Shown here: positions 16,399 to 24,635 of the stretch, piece by piece
How positions within the stretch are numbered: position 1 is the first letter of the stretch
How the letters are laid out: each line of letters opens with the position of its first letter
Assembly: GCA_007116965.1 (NCBI GenBank)
Contig: SKHJ01000053.1
Span: 1 to 36,158, forward strand
Length of the DNA stretch: 36,158 nucleotides
From: Candidatus Kaiserbacteria bacterium
GTDB taxonomy: Bacteria > Patescibacteriota > Minisyncoccia > Phycocordibacterales > UBA918
Direction: 5' to 3'
The notes under the pieces: model-generated
The model's database searches: none
What the model was told of the DNA's origin: nothing
The model's input: the letters and a program-made list of their open reading frames with translations, nothing else
Position numbers and translations under genes: made by a program

Positions 16399-17073
16399 AT
16401 GCCTACTGACCAGATCATCATTCCTGCTCTGATTCCAGAAGATCCCCAAGATCTACGGGACGAGCTGCAGGGTATGCCATGGTTGTACGAAGTACATATC
16501 GATATTGTGGACGGTCAGTTTGTCGACAGCCTCTCGTGGCCATTTGAGCCGGCAGGAGAACCGGAACAGATCGCTGATATTTTAGAGCAATACTCAGCGG
16601 AGATTGACCTGATGTGTTTGCAACCACTACCGATAGCTGAAGTGTGGGCGGCAACAGGAGCTGAGCGTTTGGTCTTACACGCCGAGACGATCTCAGTGGA
16701 TGATTTTGTCTATTTGGCTGATCGCTTCCCAGACGTTAGTATCGGTGTATCGATGCTTAATGATACCGAGTGGTCTGTGATAGAGCCGTTTATACCTGTC
16801 GCTGATTTCATACAGCTGATGGGGATTCTGGTCATCGGGGCACAGGGGGCACCGTTTGATGAGCGAGTGTTAGAGCGAATCGGAGCCGTAACAGCCGCTG
16901 ACCCAGCTATCCCGATCAGCGTTGACGGCAGTGTCAACGCTGAGACCATTCCCCGCTTACGTCAAGCCGGAGTAGATCGTTATGTGGTTGGTTCTGCTTT
17001 GTTACGGGCTGAAGATCGCGAAATGCAATATCAGTACCTGGACAGTCTGGCTCGTCCACAACTGTCTGCCTAG
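16399..17073 (+). CDS. Ribulose-phosphate 3-epimerase-like protein (divergent)
   Basis: The 224-residue protein has the TIM-barrel layout of ribulose-phosphate 3-epimerase: VHIDIVDGQFVDS (His and Asp of the metal site and catalysis), a late VDGSV with the second Asp, and a final VVGSALLR phosphate-binding strand. Two other family features are altered. The strand that normally reads DVHLMV reads DLMCLQ, losing one metal-binding His. The SVNPGFGGQ loop reads GILVIGAQG. It is probably an epimerase in the non-oxidative pentose phosphate pathway, given its neighbours, but changed metal binding or specificity is possible. Its stop is 33 nt before the transketolase gene. Confidence 0.72.
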   Translation: MPTDQIIIPALIPEDPQDLRDELQGMPWLYEVHIDIVDGQFVDSLSWPFEPAGEPEQIADILEQYSAEIDLMCLQPLPIAEVWAATGAERLVLHAETISVDDFVYLADRFPDVSIGVSMLNDTEWSVIEPFIPVADFIQLMGILVIGAQGAPFDERVLERIGAVTAADPAIPISVDGSVNAETIPRLRQAGVDRYVVGSALLRAEDREMQYQYLDSLARPQLSA

Positions 17074-17087
17074 GGCAAGTATCGAGC

Positions 17088-17096
17088 TGGTATACT
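17088..17096 (+). promoter_or_regulatory. Extended -10 (TGG-TATACT) for the transketolase genes
   Basis: TGG plus a consensus TATACT lies 10 nt before the ATG at 17107, predicting an almost leaderless message for the split transketolase genes, separate from gap-rpiB-rpe. Confidence 0.6.
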
Positions 17097-17106
17097 ACGT
17101 ATTAGT

Positions 17107-18000
17107 ATGAACTATTTACATAGTAACGACGTAGCTCGGTTAGAGAGAAAAGCCAACGAGATACGCCAAAGTATCATCGAGATGTTGACGGCAGCGCAAA
17201 GCGGGCACACGGCCGGACCGCTCGGGATGGCTGATGTCTTCACACTTCTCTATTTCGAGGTGCTTAAGCACGATCCCCAGAATCCTGATTGGGAAGAGCG
17301 AGATCGAGTGGTGCTCTCCAACGGTCACATTTGTCCGGTCTTGTACGCTACCCTCGCCCACGCTGGGTATTTCCCGGTCGAAGAATTACTGACGTTGCGC
17401 CAATTTGGTAGTCGTCTCCAGGGCCACCCGCACCGCGGCACGCTGCCGGGTATTGAGACCAGCTCAGGACCACTTGGCTCTGGCTTGTCACAAGCTATTG
17501 GTATGGCGCTCGCGGAGCGAATGAACAATCCGTACTCTGCTAAGTACTTCTATTGTCTGACTGGTGACGGCGAAGTAAACGAAGGGCAGATCTGGGAGGC
17601 GGCGATGTTGGCAGGTAAAGAGAAGCTACATAATTTAATCGTTATCATTGACCGCAATGGTATTCAGATCGATGGGTATACGAAAGATGTAATGCCACTG
17701 GAGCCATTACGGGCAAAATTCGAGGCCTTTAACTTTGATGTGCAGGAGGTTGATGGTCACAATATTCGGAGCATCAACGACGCGATTGGTAAGGCACAGG
17801 CCGTCTACTCACAACCATCTGTTATTATTGCCCACACGATTGCTAGTAAGGGCGTCGATGTTTTCGAGCGTGATTTCCGCTGGCACGGCAATCCGCCAGG
17901 CAAGGGTCCTGAGGATCGGGTGCCACGAGATCAACAAGCCCAGGTGGCGCTAGAGAAGTTGCGGACGTTGGCAGGGACGATATCGCAGGAAACTTTATAA
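17107..18000 (+). CDS. Transketolase, N-terminal subunit
   Basis: The 297-residue product is the thiamine-diphosphate-binding half of transketolase. It carries the thiamine diphosphate motif TGDGEVNEGQIWEA...IIDRN (about residues 153-180). Other family blocks are SGHTAGPLGMAD at the N-terminus, GHPHRGTLPGIETSSGPLGSG, and the late HTIASKGV and WHGNPP. In most bacteria both halves are one chain of about 660 residues; here the C-terminal half is a separate gene 9 nt downstream. Transketolase moves two-carbon units between sugar phosphates, connecting the pentose phosphates of RpiB and the epimerase to the GAPDH substrate. Confidence 0.95.
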   Translation: MNYLHSNDVARLERKANEIRQSIIEMLTAAQSGHTAGPLGMADVFTLLYFEVLKHDPQNPDWEERDRVVLSNGHICPVLYATLAHAGYFPVEELLTLRQFGSRLQGHPHRGTLPGIETSSGPLGSGLSQAIGMALAERMNNPYSAKYFYCLTGDGEVNEGQIWEAAMLAGKEKLHNLIVIIDRNGIQIDGYTKDVMPLEPLRAKFEAFNFDVQEVDGHNIRSINDAIGKAQAVYSQPSVIIAHTIASKGVDVFERDFRWHGNPPGKGPEDRVPRDQQAQVALEKLRTLAGTISQETL

Positions 18001-18009
18001 TATTCACGT

Positions 18010-18999
18010 ATGCGAGCAGCACATTTAGACACACGAATTTGTAGCCCTGAAGTCGAGTTAGTACCCAACCGACGGGGTTATGGTGAGGGACTCCTAGAGG
18101 CCGGCAAACGCGATGCGCGAATCGTGGCGTTAGCAGCTGACCTGACCGAATCGACACAAACGCATATGTTTGCTGAGGCATTTCCGGATCGTTTCGTCCA
18201 ATGTGGGGTGGCGGAGCAAAATATGGCGTCGGTAGCGTCTGGTATGGCGGCGATGGGTAAGATACCCTTCATTGCTTCATACGCAATGTTCTCACCTGGC
18301 CGTAGTTGGGAGCAGATCCGTACCACTATCGCTTACAATGATGTAAACGTGAAGATAATCGGCGCTCATGCTGGTGTCTCTGTTGGACCAGACGGAGCCA
18401 CCCACCAAGCAATTGAAGACATTGCTATTATGCGGGTGATTCCCAATATGGTAGTAATTGCTCCGGCTGACGTGCACGAAGCACGTAAGGCGGTCTTGGC
18501 CGCCGCGCAATACGAAGGGCCGGTGTATATCCGTCTGGCTCGCGCACCCTCACCAGTGGTCACCACACCAGAGTCACCATTTGTAATCGGTAAGGCAGAG
18601 TACTGCTTTGAAGCGGCTGGCGCGCCAGAGCAGACCGTTGGTCTGGTGACAACGGGTACGCTTCTCCATCATGGCTTGGAAGCAGCCGAAGCCTTGCAAC
18701 AGAGTGGCTACGGAGTATTGCTACTTCATATGCCAACTGTTAAACCACTTGATACCGAGGCACTACTGGCTCTGTCGGAGCGTTGTGTCGGTCTGGTGAC
18801 AATCGAAGAGCACCAGCAGGCGGGGGGGTTGGGTTCGGCGGTAGCTGAATTCCTCAGCGCTGCGCGACCCACGCTCATAATCCCAGTGGGGGTAGCCGAT
18901 CAGTTTGGTCAGTCGGGTGATCCAGAAGAGTTGATCACCCACTATCACTTAGACACGCCAGCAATTGAGATGGCTGCCAAGCGGGTCTTGGGAGGGTAG
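18010..18999 (+). CDS. Transketolase, C-terminal subunit
   Basis: The 329-residue protein is the pyrimidine-binding and C-terminal half of transketolase. The catalytic glutamate is in FVQCGVAEQNM (about residues 62-72). The following SYAMFSPGRSWEQIRTTIAY, GVSVGPDGATHQAIEDIAI and PADVHEARKAV blocks are typical. It forms the active enzyme with the product of 17107-18000. A TATAAT overlaps the previous stop (17996-18001), 8 nt before this ATG, but has no -35 at a normal distance, so a separate promoter is uncertain. Confidence 0.95.
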   Translation: MRAAHLDTRICSPEVELVPNRRGYGEGLLEAGKRDARIVALAADLTESTQTHMFAEAFPDRFVQCGVAEQNMASVASGMAAMGKIPFIASYAMFSPGRSWEQIRTTIAYNDVNVKIIGAHAGVSVGPDGATHQAIEDIAIMRVIPNMVVIAPADVHEARKAVLAAAQYEGPVYIRLARAPSPVVTTPESPFVIGKAEYCFEAAGAPEQTVGLVTTGTLLHHGLEAAEALQQSGYGVLLLHMPTVKPLDTEALLALSERCVGLVTIEEHQQAGGLGSAVAEFLSAARPTLIIPVGVADQFGQSGDPEELITHYHLDTPAIEMAAKRVLGG

Positions 19000-19124
19000 T
19001 TTTTACTAGCTCTGTCTCAGAACGTTCAGCTTTTGCGAGTAGGGCTAGGATGAGAGAGACCATAAAATGGGGCCGGCGGTAGCTGGTCAGAGCTACACAT
19101 TTGCCTGGTTAGTCTTGTTGGGTG

Positions 19125-20129
19125 CTAGTTGATCTGTTTGGCAACATATTCTTCGGGACGGTTTTCGAGGTGTTGCAGGAGCTCGTCTTTGGTAAGGAGT
19201 CCGGCCTGAGCGCCAATGTGTTGGACTACATTCATCGAATTGATCGGTCCCCAGGCGAGCGCGGTGGCAGGGTCGTGACCGAGTGCGATAGCGGCGGTAA
19301 AGGTGCTGGAAAATGAGTCACCAGCTCCAGTACGATCTACCGGTGGCGCCGGGTCGGGATACATTGGCATATGCCACGCAATGTCTTGATCATCGACAAC
19401 GTATGAGCCCGCTGGGCCGTCAGTGATGACTGGTAATCGCGGTCCTAGTTCCTTGAAGCGACGCAGAAGGGTAGGAATATGGTCGTCGTTGGTCTCAAGA
19501 ATACTTTGCGCCTCTTCTTTGTTACAGAAGAAGATATCAGTCACTTCGTAGACATGTTTTAGCTGTTGGTAGCCAAGTCTGATCTGGAAGGTGCCAGGCT
19601 GAAACACTAGTTTACTGCCGTGCTGCTTAACGTAGTTGACGATGTCGTCGTGGAAGGGTAGACCATGCTCGCCGATCGAAGAGAAATAAATGTAACGGGG
19701 AGCGACGCCCATATCTGGCAACACGTAGTCGTAATGCTCGTGGTTGATGAGAATCGTGCGTTCAGCGCCATACCGAAGCACGTAGTGGTAGTTGGTACGC
19801 TTACCTTCGTGCACTTTGACAAAATCGGTGTGCACACCCTCTTGCCGTAAGGTCTCAAGACAATCTTTCCCCCAGCGGTCATGACCAAGGTTGGTGACCA
19901 AGGCTGATTCCAGTCCCAGTCGGTGGGCGGCAACTGCGGCGTTGGGAGAATTGCCAACGGCGTTGACAACAGTGACATCGTCATACGGTAGTTTGTCACC
20001 AAAATTCATTGATAGTAACTTACGACCGGTGTTAGGGTCAGTACTGACCCGGGCGTCCTTTTGTGAGAGCTGGATAAAAGCGTCAATCACAATATCGCCA
20101 ATGGCGACGAAATCATACGGTTGAGACAT
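19125..20129 (-). CDS. PfkB-family carbohydrate kinase
   Basis: The 334-residue product belongs to the ribokinase/PfkB family. It has an N-terminal GDIVIDAF motif and GNSPNAAVAAHRLG with the substrate-binding Asn. The family signature DRTGAGDSFSSTF (about residues 263-275) supplies the catalytic Asp and anion hole. Substrate cannot be read from the sequence; a ribokinase, nucleoside kinase or fructose-type kinase are all possible. It is convergent with the transketolase genes and divergent from rplY. The 125-nt region between 18999 and 19125 has only a weak 6-bp hairpin (19079-19096). Confidence 0.85.
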   Translation of the reverse strand: MSQPYDFVAIGDIVIDAFIQLSQKDARVSTDPNTGRKLLSMNFGDKLPYDDVTVVNAVGNSPNAAVAAHRLGLESALVTNLGHDRWGKDCLETLRQEGVHTDFVKVHEGKRTNYHYVLRYGAERTILINHEHYDYVLPDMGVAPRYIYFSSIGEHGLPFHDDIVNYVKQHGSKLVFQPGTFQIRLGYQQLKHVYEVTDIFFCNKEEAQSILETNDDHIPTLLRRFKELGPRLPVITDGPAGSYVVDDQDIAWHMPMYPDPAPPVDRTGAGDSFSSTFTAAIALGHDPATALAWGPINSMNVVQHIGAQAGLLTKDELLQHLENRPEEYVAKQIN

Positions 20130-20137
20130 ACACTAAC

Positions 20138-20146
20138 AGTATACCA
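20138..20146 (-). promoter_or_regulatory. Extended -10 (TGG-TATACT) for the PfkB kinase gene
   Basis: On the minus strand TGG plus TATACT lies 8 nt before the ATG, with a TCAACA (4 of 6 match to TTGACA) 17 nt further upstream. Predicted leader about 2 nt. Confidence 0.6.
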
Positions 20147-20195
20147 ACTCATGACGATTGTGTTGATAAGAGGTGTTGGTAGGTGACTTGTTTGG

Positions 20196-20223
20196 TTGTC
20201 GAATTAAAAATCTGTGCTAGTCT
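20196..20223 (+). promoter_or_regulatory. Promoter (TTGTCG, 16 nt, TGC-TAGTCT) for rplY
   Basis: A -35-like TTGTCG (20196-20201) and TAGTCT (20218-20223) preceded by TGC are separated by 16 nt. The ATG at 20233 is 9 nt past the -10, so the message is probably nearly leaderless. Confidence 0.55.
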
Positions 20224-20232
20224 ACTGACCAT

Positions 20233-20865
20233 ATGAATATACAACTGACTGTTTCGCCGCGCGCTAATGAGACGCGGAGCGCCTTAGCTGGCAAAGAGAT
20301 GATTCCGGCTGTGGTCTATGGACCAAAGCAGCCTTCGCTGTCAATCATGGTTGAGCAGCGGACCTTCGCCAAAGTATTTGCCGAGGCAGGGGAGTCGACC
20401 ATTATCGAGTTGACTGGCCTCTCAGAGCCCATCGAGGTTTTGGTACACGAGGTGGTGTTTCACCCCACGAAAGGACAGGTTGAGCATATCGATTTCTATG
20501 CAATCGAACGTGGTAAAGAGATGACTACCGAGATTCCACTGACGTTTACCGACACTGCGCCAGTAGAGAAGAGTGGTGGTATGGTGGCTAAGGTATTGCA
20601 CCAGGTCACGGTGACCTGCCGTCCGAGTAAGTTACCGAAAGAGATCGTTGTTTCACTCTCTGGTCTAGCGGCTGCTGACGATCAGATAGTCATAGCGAAC
20701 CTAGACGTTCCAGAGGGTGTGACCATCGACCATGAGCCTGATGAGGTTGTCGCTGTAGCCCAAGGTGTTCGCGAGGTAGAGAGCGAGACCGTCGAGGCAG
20801 CAGCGGTGGATATGTCTGCCGTTGAAGTGGAAAGTAAAGGTAAAGCAGAGGACGAAGATGTATAG
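20233..20865 (+). CDS. rplY: 50S ribosomal protein bL25, CTC form
   Basis: The 210-residue protein has an N-terminal 5S-rRNA-binding domain (IPAVVYGPKQPSL near residue 24, then VLVHEVVFHPTKGQVEHIDFY). A C-terminal beta domain of the CTC/TL5 type follows (ending near VPEGVTIDHEPDEVVAVAQ), then an acidic low-complexity tail. It binds 5S rRNA in the large ribosomal subunit. The length is typical for the CTC form (about 200) and well above the short E. coli L25 (94). It is transcribed alone: its own promoter lies upstream and a very strong terminator lies 35 nt downstream. Confidence 0.95.
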   Translation: MNIQLTVSPRANETRSALAGKEMIPAVVYGPKQPSLSIMVEQRTFAKVFAEAGESTIIELTGLSEPIEVLVHEVVFHPTKGQVEHIDFYAIERGKEMTTEIPLTFTDTAPVEKSGGMVAKVLHQVTVTCRPSKLPKEIVVSLSGLAAADDQIVIANLDVPEGVTIDHEPDEVVAVAQGVREVESETVEAAAVDMSAVEVESKGKAEDEDV

Positions 20866-20900
20866 TTGATAGCGTACTGTTTGGTACGTCGTCTTGGTAA

Positions 20901-20932
20901 CCGCGGCCGGGTCAGGTATGACCCGGCCGCGG
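20901..20932 (+). terminator. Perfect GC-rich 14-bp hairpin after rplY
   Basis: CCGCGGCCGGGTCA pairs perfectly with TGACCCGGCCGCGG around a 4-nt loop GGTA. The following bases (ACTTGTATTTGTG) are only moderately T-rich. It is very stable, and because of its self-complementarity it would work for either strand. Confidence 0.8.
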
Positions 20933-20951
20933 ACTTGTATTTGTGAAAATC

Positions 20952-20960
20952 TGGTATACT
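20952..20960 (+). promoter_or_regulatory. Extended -10 (TGG-TATACT) for the lytic transglycosylase gene
   Basis: TGG plus TATACT lies 8 nt before the ATG at 20969, immediately after the rplY terminator. Predicted leader about 2 nt. Confidence 0.6.
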
Positions 20961-20968
20961 AGTCAGGT

Positions 20969-22348
20969 ATGAAGCTTGGTCATATTCTACTCGGTACGGT
21001 TGTAGCCGTAGCTATGATAGCCCCGAGCTGGCTTTACGTGCAGGTAGTGTCAGCACAAGAGTCGGCGGCCGAACGGCGCGAGCGCTTGGAGCGTGAGCTT
21101 GAGGTGGTAGAGCGTCAGATCTTAACGCAGCGACGTCTGGTAGAAGACACGCAATTGCAAGCGCAGTCCCTAGAGCGAGATATTCGGGTGATCGAAGGGC
21201 AGATCCAGCAAGCACAGCTTGGTATTCAAGCGCGGGCTATCACTATCAATCAGCTGGGCCAAGAGATCAACGAAAAGCAGGAGGTCTTGGAGATCTTGGC
21301 AGAGCGCCTGGCCCGACAGCGCGAATCCTTGGCCGAGCTGGTGCGCCAGCGGGCCAAGATGGACGATATTTCGATGGTGGAGGTATTACTCAGTACCCGA
21401 CAGTTTTCGGACTTCTTTAGTGAGTATGACAATTTCCAAATGGTCAAACACTCGCTCAATGAGTCGTTATCTATTTTGCACCAGATCAGGCAAGACACAC
21501 AGCTGCAGAAGAATCAGTTGGAAGGTAAACAACTGACCGAGGAGGAACTCAAACGTCGACAGGAATTGGAGCGGGCTGAGATCGAGCGCAAAGAGCGCGA
21601 AAAAGCCGCGGTCTTATCGGCTACCCGTGGTCAGGAAGCTGAATACCAACGTCTCTTGCAAGCGCAAGAACGGACGGCGGCTGAGTTGCGCACTGCACTC
21701 TTCCAGCTCCTTGGTGGCGGTGGGGCTATTCCGTTTCCGGAGGCAGTGTCCTTAGCCCAGTACGCCAGTCGCCAGACGGGGGTCAGTCCGGCGCTGATCT
21801 TAGCTATCCTACAACAAGAGACCAATATGGGCTCACATCTTGGTAGTTGCGTTTACAGCGAGACGCGTGGTGGTTCGCCAGTAATGCATCCAGATCGCGA
21901 TGCGCCAGTCTTTTTGGCTATCGCCCAGATACTTGGTTTTAATCCAGACCGACAACAAGTATCGTGTCCGTTGATTCAACGAAACGGTCAACGACTTGGT
22001 TGGGGTGGAGCTATGGGTCCCTCACAATTTATCCCCTCAACCTGGGCAATTTATGGCGGTATCGTCAATACCGGCAGTGGCTGGGTCTACGACGCTTCGC
22101 AGGACGCGATCCGCGCCATCAATCGTACGAGCGGACCAGCCAATCCATGGAATAACCAAGACGCCTTCTTGGCGACCGCATTGTTACTACGTGACAACGG
22201 AGCCGCTAGCAACCCACGGCTAGCTGCTTTACGCTACTACGCTGGCTGGGGCGGAGCGACACGACCAGAGAACCAATTCTACGGCGATCAAGTAATGAGG
22301 CATATGCAGCGTTTTGAGCAAGAGATTCGTATCTTGGGCGGTTCATAA
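20969..22348 (+). CDS. Peptidoglycan hydrolase: coiled coil fused to lytic transglycosylase domain
   Basis: The 459-residue protein has a signal peptide or anchor (about residues 5-28, ending near VSAQE). A long charged coiled coil follows (about 30-240) of the kind seen in PcsB/EnvC-type division hydrolases. The C-terminal domain (about 252-455) looks like an MltB-type lytic transglycosylase: the catalytic Glu lies in LILAILQQETNMGSHLG, followed by GAMGPSQFIPSTWAIYG and LRYYAGWGG. Such enzymes cut glycan strands of the cell wall; the coiled coil typically lets FtsX-type complexes control the activity. FtsE and FtsX are not in this window. The start at 20969 is fixed by the -10 and the signal peptide. 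Confidence 0.88.
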   Translation: MKLGHILLGTVVAVAMIAPSWLYVQVVSAQESAAERRERLERELEVVERQILTQRRLVEDTQLQAQSLERDIRVIEGQIQQAQLGIQARAITINQLGQEINEKQEVLEILAERLARQRESLAELVRQRAKMDDISMVEVLLSTRQFSDFFSEYDNFQMVKHSLNESLSILHQIRQDTQLQKNQLEGKQLTEEELKRRQELERAEIERKEREKAAVLSATRGQEAEYQRLLQAQERTAAELRTALFQLLGGGGAIPFPEAVSLAQYASRQTGVSPALILAILQQETNMGSHLGSCVYSETRGGSPVMHPDRDAPVFLAIAQILGFNPDRQQVSCPLIQRNGQRLGWGGAMGPSQFIPSTWAIYGGIVNTGSGWVYDASQDAIRAINRTSGPANPWNNQDAFLATALLLRDNGAASNPRLAALRYYAGWGGATRPENQFYGDQVMRHMQRFEQEIRILGGS

Positions 22349-22394
22349 GTGTAATCATCTATATGCCGCTCTCCCTTGCGCATCTGTTGGTATC

Positions 22395-22403
22395 TGGTAT
22401 AGT
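22395..22403 (+). promoter_or_regulatory. Extended -10 (TGG-TATAGT) for rpmE
   Basis: TGG plus TATAGT lies 29 nt before the rpmE ATG; predicted leader about 23 nt. No clear -35. Confidence 0.5.
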
Positions 22404-22432
22404 GGCGGGGCTAACGTAACGAGTAACCTGAT

Positions 22433-22702
22433 ATGAAAGCAGATATTCACCCAGACAACTATCGACCGGTTATCTTTCACGATAACTCTAGCGGGGATCG
22501 TTTCTTGATCGGTTCTACGGTCGAAACCAAGACCACCGACAAATGGACCGATGGAGCGGAGTACCCCATCGTCTACATTGATGTTTCAAGCGCAACCCAC
22601 CCATTTTATACTGGTCAAGAGAAAGTAATGGATACGGCTGGTCGGGTTGAGCGTTTCAAGGCACGGGCCGCCAAAGCCACTGGTCGCAGCAAGCAAGGAT
22701 AA
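22433..22702 (+). CDS. rpmE2: 50S ribosomal protein bL31, type B
   Basis: The 89-residue protein begins MKADIHP and contains the type B features [15 protein letters not shown], a [22 protein letters not shown] block and [11 protein letters not shown] near the end. The zinc-binding cysteines of type A L31 are absent, as expected for type B. It is a small protein of the large ribosomal subunit. prfA starts 27 nt after its stop and is probably co-transcribed. Confidence 0.95.
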   Translation: MKADIHPDNYRPVIFHDNSSGDRFLIGSTVETKTTDKWTDGAEYPIVYIDVSSATHPFYTGQEKVMDTAGRVERFKARAAKATGRSKQG

Positions 22703-22729
22703 CGATCCGGCTTGTCTTTGGTGATCAGT

Positions 22730-23728
22730 ATGTCTATCATTCCAGAGCGTTTTGATGAAGCTACCTTGCAGGTCTTTCGTGAGCACCCGAAGACGCAGTT
22801 TTTGGCGTCACAATTAGATGAACTACTGAGTAAGCGGGCCGAGACCACCGGTATGGTAGAAAGTGACCCGTCACTGCATGAGCTGATCGCCGAAGAGCTG
22901 ACCAGTCTGGATGCTCAACTGGACGCACTCCTGCAGCAGATGCAAGAGATCGTCGCGGCAGCCCAGGCCGAGGAAGTACTGCCGTACGGATTAATCTTAG
23001 AGGTTCGAGCTGGTGCTGGTGGAGACGAAGCGGCTCTGTTTGCTGAAGAGTTGGCGCAAATGTATACTCAGTATGCTAATACGCAAGGTTGGCCATATAG
23101 TGTCGAACATGAGTCGCGTGCGAGTGTTGGTGGTTATAAGGAGGCAGCTTTTGAGATTCGTCATCCTGCAGCCTATCTAGATTTGCGGTATGAAACTGGT
23201 GTTCATCGCGTCCAGCGCATCCCGGTGACAGAGAAGTCGGGTCGCATCCATACTTCAACCGCTTCGGTAGCAATTTTGCCCTTACGTAAAAAATCAGTCA
23301 TTGTCATTGATCCGAATGATATTGAAATGGGCTTTTCTCGGTCAGGTGGGGCCGGTGGGCAAAATGTCAATAAGGTGGAAACGGCCGTCCGACTCGTCCA
23401 TAAACCAACGGGGATAGAAGTGCGTTGCCAGTCTGAACGTTCACAGCTAAAGAATCGTGAACGAGCGATGAGTATTTTAACTGCCAAACTGGAAGCATTA
23501 CACGAAGAAGAAGAGGCTCGTAAGCACGCCAGTGAGCGCCGTGAACAAATTGGTACCGGTGACCGCTCTGAGAAGATCCGGACGTACAATTTCCCCCAAA
23601 ACCGCATTACTGATCATCGGATCAAACAATCGTGGCATAATATCGAAGCGGTAATGGCTGGTGATTTGCGCGAGATCGTCGCCGCTCTGCGAGTAGCGGC
23701 GCAGTCTGATGAGGTTGCACAATCATAA
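22730..23728 (+). CDS. prfA: Peptide chain release factor 1
   Basis: The 332-residue product ends translation at UAA and UAG. The codon-recognition tripeptide is PVT in [22 protein letters not shown] (the RF1 type; RF2 would have SPF). The GGQ motif is in [18 protein letters not shown]. The ATG at 22730 is preferred over a TTG at 22712 because no RF1 needs the six extra residues. The length is slightly below the E. coli 360. TGA stops elsewhere in the window imply that a separate RF2 gene exists outside it. Confidence 0.96.
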   Translation: MSIIPERFDEATLQVFREHPKTQFLASQLDELLSKRAETTGMVESDPSLHELIAEELTSLDAQLDALLQQMQEIVAAAQAEEVLPYGLILEVRAGAGGDEAALFAEELAQMYTQYANTQGWPYSVEHESRASVGGYKEAAFEIRHPAAYLDLRYETGVHRVQRIPVTEKSGRIHTSTASVAILPLRKKSVIVIDPNDIEMGFSRSGGAGGQNVNKVETAVRLVHKPTGIEVRCQSERSQLKNRERAMSILTAKLEALHEEEEARKHASERREQIGTGDRSEKIRTYNFPQNRITDHRIKQSWHNIEAVMAGDLREIVAALRVAAQSDEVAQS

Positions 23729-23743
23729 GCGGTGTGCTACATT
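23715..23743 (+). promoter_or_regulatory. Promoter (TTGCAC, 17 nt, TGC-TACATT) for rpsB, inside the end of prfA
   Basis: TTGCAC (23715-23720) lies within the last codons of prfA, and TACATT (23738-23743) preceded by TGC follows at 17 nt. The rpsB ATG at 23782 would have a leader of about 32 nt, long enough for some regulation. Confidence 0.6.
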
Positions 23744-23781
23744 TACCCGCGTTTATTTTGTGCTGTTGCGCATAAGCAGAT

Positions 23782-24540
23782 ATGGAAAAAACCCAACCAT
23801 CAACAACCAACACATCCGACGTCGTCGCTAAGCTTTTTGCGGTCGGCGCGCACTTCGGCTTTACTAAGCGACGTCGTCATCCGACGACCGTGCCGTATTT
23901 GTATGGTACCAAAGATGGCAGTGATGTTATCGACCTCACTAAGACCGCTCAACAGTTAGAGCAAGCAACAACCATTGTTGCCGAAACAGTAGCGGCCGGT
24001 AAAATTGTGCTGTTTGTCGGTACCAAAGATGAAGTAGCTACGTTGGTGCAAAACGCGGCTCAGACCTGTGAAGCCCCGTATGTCGTTAATCGCTGGATCG
24101 GTGGTATGCTAACTAACTTTAGCGAGATCAAAAAGCGGGTCAAGCGTTTGAGTGATCTCCAGCAAGAAAATCTTTCTGGCGACCTAGAGCGGAAATATAC
24201 TAAGAAAGAACGCGTGGTAATTGGGCGCGAGATGAAAAAACTCGATTTTAATTTTGGTGGTATTCAGACCATGGAACGAACCCCTGATCTATTGGTGGTT
24301 GTCGATCCTCGGTATGATGAGATTGCTGTGGCTGAGGCACGGATGTTGAATATTCCCGTCATCGGTATTATGAGCTCTGACAGTAATGCTTCACTCCTTA
24401 CGTACCCAGTAGTCATGAACGACGCGTTGCAGGCCAGTGTTTCGTACGCTCTAGAATTAATCGTCGCAGCCTATCAAAAAGGAGCCGCGAGTGCACCAGC
24501 TGAGCGGACTGCAACCCCAGCCAAGCGTAGTGTTCGCTAG
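23782..24540 (+). CDS. rpsB: 30S ribosomal protein uS2
   Basis: The 252-residue protein shows the S2 pattern: LFAVGAHFGFTKRRRHP at the N-terminus, VLFVGTKDE, RWIGGMLTNFSEIKKRVKRL, LDFNFGGIQTMERTPDLLVVVDPR, and the IPVIGIMSSDSN block. It is an early-to-late assembled small-subunit protein at the head-platform junction. It is followed by tsf, the conserved rpsB-tsf pair. Confidence 0.97.
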   Translation: MEKTQPSTTNTSDVVAKLFAVGAHFGFTKRRRHPTTVPYLYGTKDGSDVIDLTKTAQQLEQATTIVAETVAAGKIVLFVGTKDEVATLVQNAAQTCEAPYVVNRWIGGMLTNFSEIKKRVKRLSDLQQENLSGDLERKYTKKERVVIGREMKKLDFNFGGIQTMERTPDLLVVVDPRYDEIAVAEARMLNIPVIGIMSSDSNASLLTYPVVMNDALQASVSYALELIVAAYQKGAASAPAERTATPAKRSVR

Positions 24541-24635
24541 CGTGAGATAGGTTGGCGCTACGAAGTTGTCGCATCTTGGTCTATGGTGGGGGTGTATAGC
24601 GTTATAAGGTTATTGACATAAATTTGATACGGTCT

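Noticed and set aside
19079..19096. GTAGCT/AGCTAC hairpin between the convergent transketolase and PfkB genes
   Set aside because: Only 6 bp with no T-run on either side; too weak to call a terminator.
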